DNA of 5,968 nt. Origin: an uncultured Fibrobacter sp. (lineage in GTDB: Bacteria > Fibrobacterota > Fibrobacteria > Fibrobacterales > Fibrobacteraceae). The position numbers and the translations under genes are program-made. Each line of letters begins with the position of its first letter. The first letter of the stretch is position 1. The stretch spans positions 1 to 5,968 of the forward strand of contig CALATK010000057.1 in assembly GCA_937891805.1 (NCBI GenBank). The letters run 5' to 3'. The notes below the pieces were generated by a model. It did no database searches, was not told where the DNA came from, and was given only the letters and a program-made list of their open reading frames with translations. Below are positions 1 to 5,968 of this stretch, one piece after another.

Positions 1-3883
<3,883 letters not shown>

Positions 3884-3920
3884 AATGTACTCGTTGCTGC
3901 TTGTGATAAAATTTTCATAA

Positions 3921-3996
3921 CGTCATTCTGAGAGGCAAAGCCTCGAAGAATCCAGGGATGTTCTGCTCTGGATGCTTCGCCACGCTCAGCATGACG
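3921..3996. repeat. Branched palindromic repeat (three-way junction) upstream of carA
   Basis: The outer arms CGTCATTCTGAG (3921-3932) and CTCAGCATGACG (3985-3996) pair with one mismatch. Inside are two further hairpins: GAGGC-AAA-GCCTC (3932-3944, perfect) and CGAAGAATCCAG (3944-3955) with CTGGATGCTTCG (3968-3979; one A/G mismatch, 12-base loop). The three stems are contiguous and would fold as a three-way junction in RNA or as a cruciform. The start CGTCATTCTGAG and the GAAGAATCC core resemble a dispersed repeat seen in several bacterial genomes including Fibrobacter (recognition only). The element begins 38 bases upstream of the carA start, inside its probable 5' leader. Confidence 0.8.
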
Positions 3997-4008
3997 AAGG
4001 GTTTTTAA

Positions 4009-4047
4009 TGTCATCCAAGGTTTGCCAAAATGCTTCAGCATGATGAA
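4009..4047. repeat. Probable degenerate second copy of the branched repeat
   Basis: TCAGCATGATGAA at 4035-4047 matches TCAGCATGACGAA at 3986-3998 in 12 of 13 bases. TGTCATCC at 4009-4016 resembles the opening CGTCATTC. The two ends can still pair weakly (GTCAT with ATGAT), but the inner hairpins are gone. It could be a decayed, internally deleted copy, or a coincidence of one 13-base match. Confidence 0.4.
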
Positions 4048-4050
4048 ATC

Positions 4051-4084
4051 AAAAAAATAAAGGCAAAAGCCAGAAGCTTTTGCC
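4051..4084 (-). terminator. Strong intrinsic terminator reading toward carA
   Basis: On the minus strand GGCAAAAGC (4084-4076), loop TTCTG and GCTTTTGCC (4070-4062) make a perfect 9-bp stem, followed at once by TTTATTTTTTT (4061-4051). The plus strand has no T tract after the stem, so the signal is directional. No protein gene lies upstream on this strand, so it must end a leader or small RNA. It sits 167 bases before the carA start and is a candidate attenuator of the car operon. Confidence 0.82.
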
Positions 4085-4122
4085 AAACGATTGAAAACTT
4101 TAAAGACAGGAATGAAAATCAG

Positions 4123-4252
4123 ATGCCCGGGGAGAGTCGCCTGGTTCCGTTGCGAGTGGCTAGCAACGGCGGTACTCATGAGTGCCTCGATGGATTCCGA
4201 TATTTTCATCGGAACCAAAAACTAGCATTCCGCCAAGGCGTTGGTAAGGCAT
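4123..4252 (-). ncRNA. Candidate structured RNA ending at the 4051-4084 terminator (carA leader or small RNA)
   Basis: This segment, read on the minus strand, is unusually able to fold. In plus coordinates the pairings are: 4123-4127 with 4248-4252 (5 bp, closing); 4138-4141 CGCC with 4237-4240 GGCG; 4142-4149 TGGTTCCG with 4210-4217 CGGAACCA (8 bp); hairpin 4171-4176/4181-4186 (GGTACT, loop CATG, AGTGCC, one G-T). Competing local hairpins are 4147-4153/4163-4169 (CCGTTGC..GCAACGG) and 4195-4201/4208-4214 (TTCCGAT..ATCGGAA). GCTA at 4159-4162 in one loop can also pair with TAGC at 4223-4226, a possible pseudoknot. No long ORF with a ribosome site is present. It could be a riboswitch-like attenuator for carA-pyrG-carB or a free small RNA about 200 bases long. 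I recognise no known class and see no clear promoter. Confidence 0.5.
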
Positions 4253-4300
4253 AAAAAAAGAAAAATTTTTGCGAAATTCGCCCGAAATGGGCAATTTTTT

Positions 4301-4313
4301 TACAATTTTTGTA
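4301..4313. promoter_or_regulatory. Operator-like palindrome 1 (TACA-N5-TGTA)
   Basis: TACAATTTTTGTA is a perfect inverted repeat (arms TACAA/TTGTA, 3-base centre) in AT-rich DNA between the divergent carA and purF operons. It shares the TACA-N5-TGTA frame with a second site centred 30 bp away. A regulator site is inferred; no specific regulator can be named. Confidence 0.4.
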
Positions 4314-4329
4314 GTTTTACGATTTTGCA

Positions 4330-4344
4330 TTACATAAAATGTAA
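4330..4344. promoter_or_regulatory. Operator-like palindrome 2 (TACA-N5-TGTA)
   Basis: TTACATAAAATGTAA is a perfect inverted repeat with 6-base arms. Like the site at 4301-4313 it contains TACA-N5-TGTA, and the two centres (4307 and 4337) are 30 bp, about three helical turns, apart. An additional longer pair, GTTTTAC (4314-4320) with GTAAAAC (4341-4347), overlaps it. TAAAAT at 4335-4340 could also serve as a -10 element, without a good -35. Confidence 0.42.
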
Positions 4345-4390
4345 AACCATTTCTCGGGCCAAAATCCATTCTTGCGCAACAATGCCAGCT

Positions 4391-4427
4391 CGTGCGCCAT
4401 TTACCCCTCGAACCATAAAATGGCACG
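4391..4427 (+). other. Bulged hairpin upstream of the purF leader
   Basis: CGTGC (4391-4395) pairs with GCACG (4423-4427), and after a 2-base bulge CATTT (4398-4402) pairs with AAATG (4418-4422). Alternatively GCCATTT (4396-4402) pairs with AAATGGC (4418-4424). The stem is followed by ATTTTT (4428-4433), so a weak terminator in the purF leader is possible. TAAAAT at 4416-4421 could instead be a purF -10 box. The sequence does not decide between these roles. Confidence 0.35.
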
Positions 4428-4450
4428 ATTTTTGCACGCCAAAACCGTCC

Positions 4451-4504
4451 GTTTCCCTGCTTGCACCCGAACGGGTGGGCTGTGACCTTCGAGGTAGGGG
4501 AAAC
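4451..4504 (+). ncRNA. Three-way-junction leader RNA upstream of purF (possible Fibro-purF motif)
   Basis: GTTTCCCT (4451-4458) pairs with GGGGAAAC (4497-4504; one T-G pair) and encloses two hairpins: CACCC-GAAC-GGGTG (4464-4468/4473-4477; a G-C within the loop could also close) and ACCT-TCG-AGGT (4485-4495). The joining segments are TGCTT-like on the 5' side and GGCTGTG between the hairpins. The element ends 10 bases before the purF ribosome site and 20 before the ATG, an ideal place for cis-regulation. I recall a candidate structured RNA named 'Fibro-purF', reported upstream of purF in Fibrobacter relatives. The position fits, but I cannot compare this sequence with its consensus. The pairing pattern does not match the standard purine riboswitch core. 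Confidence 0.6.
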
Positions 4505-4513
4505 ATAAATTTC

Positions 4514-4520
4514 AGAGAGG
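4514..4520 (+). promoter_or_regulatory. Ribosome binding site of purF
   Basis: AGAGAGG lies 4 bases before the ATG at 4525 and fixes the start. Its 3' side, GGCGT (4519-4523), is complementary to ACGCC at 4436-4440, so a stem enclosing the leader RNA could cover it. Confidence 0.65.
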
Positions 4521-4524
4521 CGTT

Positions 4525-5910
4525 ATGCTCGACGAATTACACGAAGAATGCGGCGTCATCGGCATTTACAATGGCGATACCGTCGTGAGGAATATAACCA
4601 TGGGGCTTTACGCCCTGCAGCACCGCGGTCAGGAAAGCGCCGGATTCGCGGTCACCGATGGAGACAAGGTTCGCGTCCGCAAGTCCATGGGGCTTGTATC
4701 CACCCTTCTCCGGGAACACAACATCGACGAATTTGACGGCTTTGCTGGCATTGGCCACGTGCGTTACAGCACTACCGGGGCATCGACCCTCGCCAACGCC
4801 CAGCCGATTCTGGTGAGTTGCAAGTGGGGGCAGCTTGCGGTAGCCCACAACGGAAACATCACAAACGCCACCGAACTCCGCGCCGAAATGGAAAGCGAAG
4901 GGCACATTTTCCAGACCACCTCCGATTCCGAAATTCTCCTGCACGAAATCGCCCGCACCGAGGCCGACACCCTGGGAGACGCCATCAAGAAGGCCATCAC
5001 GAAATTCACGGGCAGTTTCTGTCTCGTGTTTATCAGCAAGGACACCATGTTCGTGGCCCGCGACGGTTTCGGGTTCCGCCCGCTTTCTATCGCACGGATG
5101 GGCAAGGCCTGGTGCGTGGCCAGCGAAACCTGCGCCTTCGACATGCTGGGCGCAAACTACGTGCGCGACATCCAGCCCGGCGAGTTCCTGACCATCACCC
5201 AGAACGGGCTGCACTCCGAGCGCTTTACCCACAAGGACAGGCTGGCCCATTGCATTTTCGAGTACATCTACTTCAGTCGCCCGGATTCCAAGATTTTCGA
5301 ACAAAGTTGTGACAAGATTCGCCGCAAGATGGGAAAGCAACTGGCGAAAGAATGCCCCGTAGATGCGGACATCGTCATCTCCGTGCCCGACAGCGCTACC
5401 ACGGCTGCGTTAGGTTATTCGCAAGCCAGCGGCATCCGCTTTGAAATCGGGCTTCTCCGTAACCACTACGTGGGCCGCACCTTCATTGACCCCACGCAGA
5501 ACGTGCGCGAGCAGAAGGTAAAACTCAAGTTCAACCCCATCGAGGGCGTGCTCAAGAACAAGCGCGTCTGCGTGGTGGAAGATTCCATCGTTCGCGGCAC
5601 GACGCTCAAGATTCTTTCCCGAATGTTGCGCGACGCGGGCGCTCTCGAAGTCCACATCCGCATCGCATCGCCTCCGGTGGCGCACCCCTGCTTCTTTGGC
5701 ATGGATTTCCCGAGCCAGGGCGAACTGGCCGCAAGTTCCATGACTCCCGACGAAATCGCCAAGATGCTGGGCGTCGAAAGCCTCGGCTACCTGAGCGTCG
5801 AGGGCATGAAGGAATGCACCGGCGAGGGCGAGCATTACTGCGCCGCCTGTTTCGACAACGACTATCCCGACTACATCGGCTCCGACACGAAAAAGACCCG
5901 CTGCGGGTAA
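4525..5910 (+). CDS. purF: Amidophosphoribosyltransferase, [4Fe-4S] class
   Basis: PurF makes 5-phosphoribosylamine from PRPP and glutamine, the committed step of purine synthesis. The 461 residues comprise an Ntn-type (class II) glutaminase domain (about 9-240) and a phosphoribosyltransferase domain (about 270-450). The start MLDELHEE/CGVIG implies removal of an 8-residue propeptide to expose catalytic C9, as in B. subtilis PurF (11 residues). R79 in GHVRYSTTG, N109/G110 in AHNGN and D134 in TTSDSE match glutamine-site residues. The PRPP loop is VCVVEDSIVRGTT at 348-360, where E352 replaces the first of the two usual aspartates, a conservative change. C243, C389 and the CAAC pair C439/C442 fit the four ligands of the B. 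subtilis [4Fe-4S] cluster, so the enzyme is probably oxygen-sensitive. It is divergent from the car operon, with a structured leader RNA directly upstream. Confidence 0.97.
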   Translation: MLDELHEECGVIGIYNGDTVVRNITMGLYALQHRGQESAGFAVTDGDKVRVRKSMGLVSTLLREHNIDEFDGFAGIGHVRYSTTGASTLANAQPILVSCKWGQLAVAHNGNITNATELRAEMESEGHIFQTTSDSEILLHEIARTEADTLGDAIKKAITKFTGSFCLVFISKDTMFVARDGFGFRPLSIARMGKAWCVASETCAFDMLGANYVRDIQPGEFLTITQNGLHSERFTHKDRLAHCIFEYIYFSRPDSKIFEQSCDKIRRKMGKQLAKECPVDADIVISVPDSATTAALGYSQASGIRFEIGLLRNHYVGRTFIDPTQNVREQKVKLKFNPIEGVLKNKRVCVVEDSIVRGTTLKILSRMLRDAGALEVHIRIASPPVAHPCFFGMDFPSQGELAASSMTPDEIAKMLGVESLGYLSVEGMKECTGEGEHYCAACFDNDYPDYIGSDTKKTRCG

Positions 5911-5934
5911 GTCTGTTCGGGATGATGTTTTTTT
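5896..5934 (+). terminator. Weak terminator-like signal after purF
   Basis: ACCCG-CTG-CGGGT (5896-5908) is a perfect 5-bp hairpin overlapping the purF stop codon, and a run of seven T follows at 5928-5934. The 19-base gap between stem and T tract is too long for a standard intrinsic terminator, so this is only a candidate. Confidence 0.3.
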
Positions 5935-5942
5935 GTCGGGGT

Positions 5943-5960
5943 AGGGGGAAGCCTCCCCCT
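5943..5960. repeat. GC-rich hairpin at the right edge
   Basis: AGGGGGA (5943-5949) pairs with TCCCCCT (5954-5960) around a 4-base loop. No T tract is visible before the window ends at 5968. It may be the end of a further dispersed repeat or part of a terminator continuing beyond the window. Confidence 0.5.
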
Positions 5961-5968
5961 GGCTGCAG

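Noticed and set aside
4280..4301. GCCC-GAAAT-GGGC followed by seven T on the plus strand, terminator-like
   Set aside because: The stem is only 4 bp, it competes with an adjacent GCGA/TCGC hairpin, and no plus-strand gene precedes it. Its T tract is part of a generally AT-rich stretch.
4416..4421. TAAAAT as a purF -10 promoter element
   Set aside because: No acceptable -35 hexamer at 16-18 bp, and the hexamer falls inside the bulged hairpin; kept only as a remark.
4160..4426. Minus-strand 88-codon frame in the spacer, including a short MPYQRLGGML.. segment that could be a leader peptide
   Set aside because: There is no Shine-Dalgarno sequence before either ATG, the composition is not protein-like, and the region is better explained by RNA structure.
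4451..4504. Standard purine (guanine/adenine) riboswitch
   Set aside because: It has a three-way junction but lacks the conserved junction and kissing-loop sequences of that class.

Overview
The window looks like chromosomal DNA from a Fibrobacter-type bacterium (phylum Fibrobacterota). This is inferred from the gene set, from a B. subtilis-type PurF, and from short dispersed palindromes (a GTCATTCCCGCG..GCGGGAAT element and a CGTCATTCTGAG..CTCAGCATGACG element) of a kind common in such genomes. The genes are rich in GC and the spacer between the divergent operons is rich in AT. The organism assignment rests on recognition, not on a search.

Positions 1-3883 hold a tightly packed minus-strand operon for pyrimidine nucleotides, in transcription order carA (3883-2687), pyrG (2694-970) and carB (977 to beyond the left edge). 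CarA releases ammonia from glutamine, CarB uses it to make carbamoyl phosphate (first step of the pathway), and PyrG aminates UTP to CTP (last step). pyrG lying between the two subunit genes of one enzyme is unusual. Both junctions use the same 8-base overlap, ATGNCTAA. Upstream of each junction the coding region ends in a repeat-derived, low-complexity tail that also carries the Shine-Dalgarno sequence of the next gene.

Positions 3884-4524 form a 641-base divergent spacer with no convincing protein gene, but it is full of structure. From left to right it holds: a branched palindromic repeat just upstream of carA; a decayed-looking second copy; a strong minus-strand intrinsic terminator; a roughly 130-base minus-strand segment that folds well and ends in that terminator (a carA attenuator/riboswitch-like leader or a small RNA); two TACA-N5-TGTA palindromes centred 30 bp apart; and, next to purF, a bulged hairpin and a compact three-way-junction leader RNA.

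Positions 4525-5910 encode PurF on the plus strand, the committed step of purine synthesis, with an 8-residue propeptide and the four cysteines of the [4Fe-4S] class. Positions 5911-5968 hold weak terminator-like and hairpin sequences. The window therefore places the entry points of pyrimidine and purine synthesis back to back, with RNA structure on both sides of the shared spacer. The most interesting parts are the purF leader RNA, which may be the catalogued 'Fibro-purF' candidate motif, and the terminator-linked structured RNA in front of carA.
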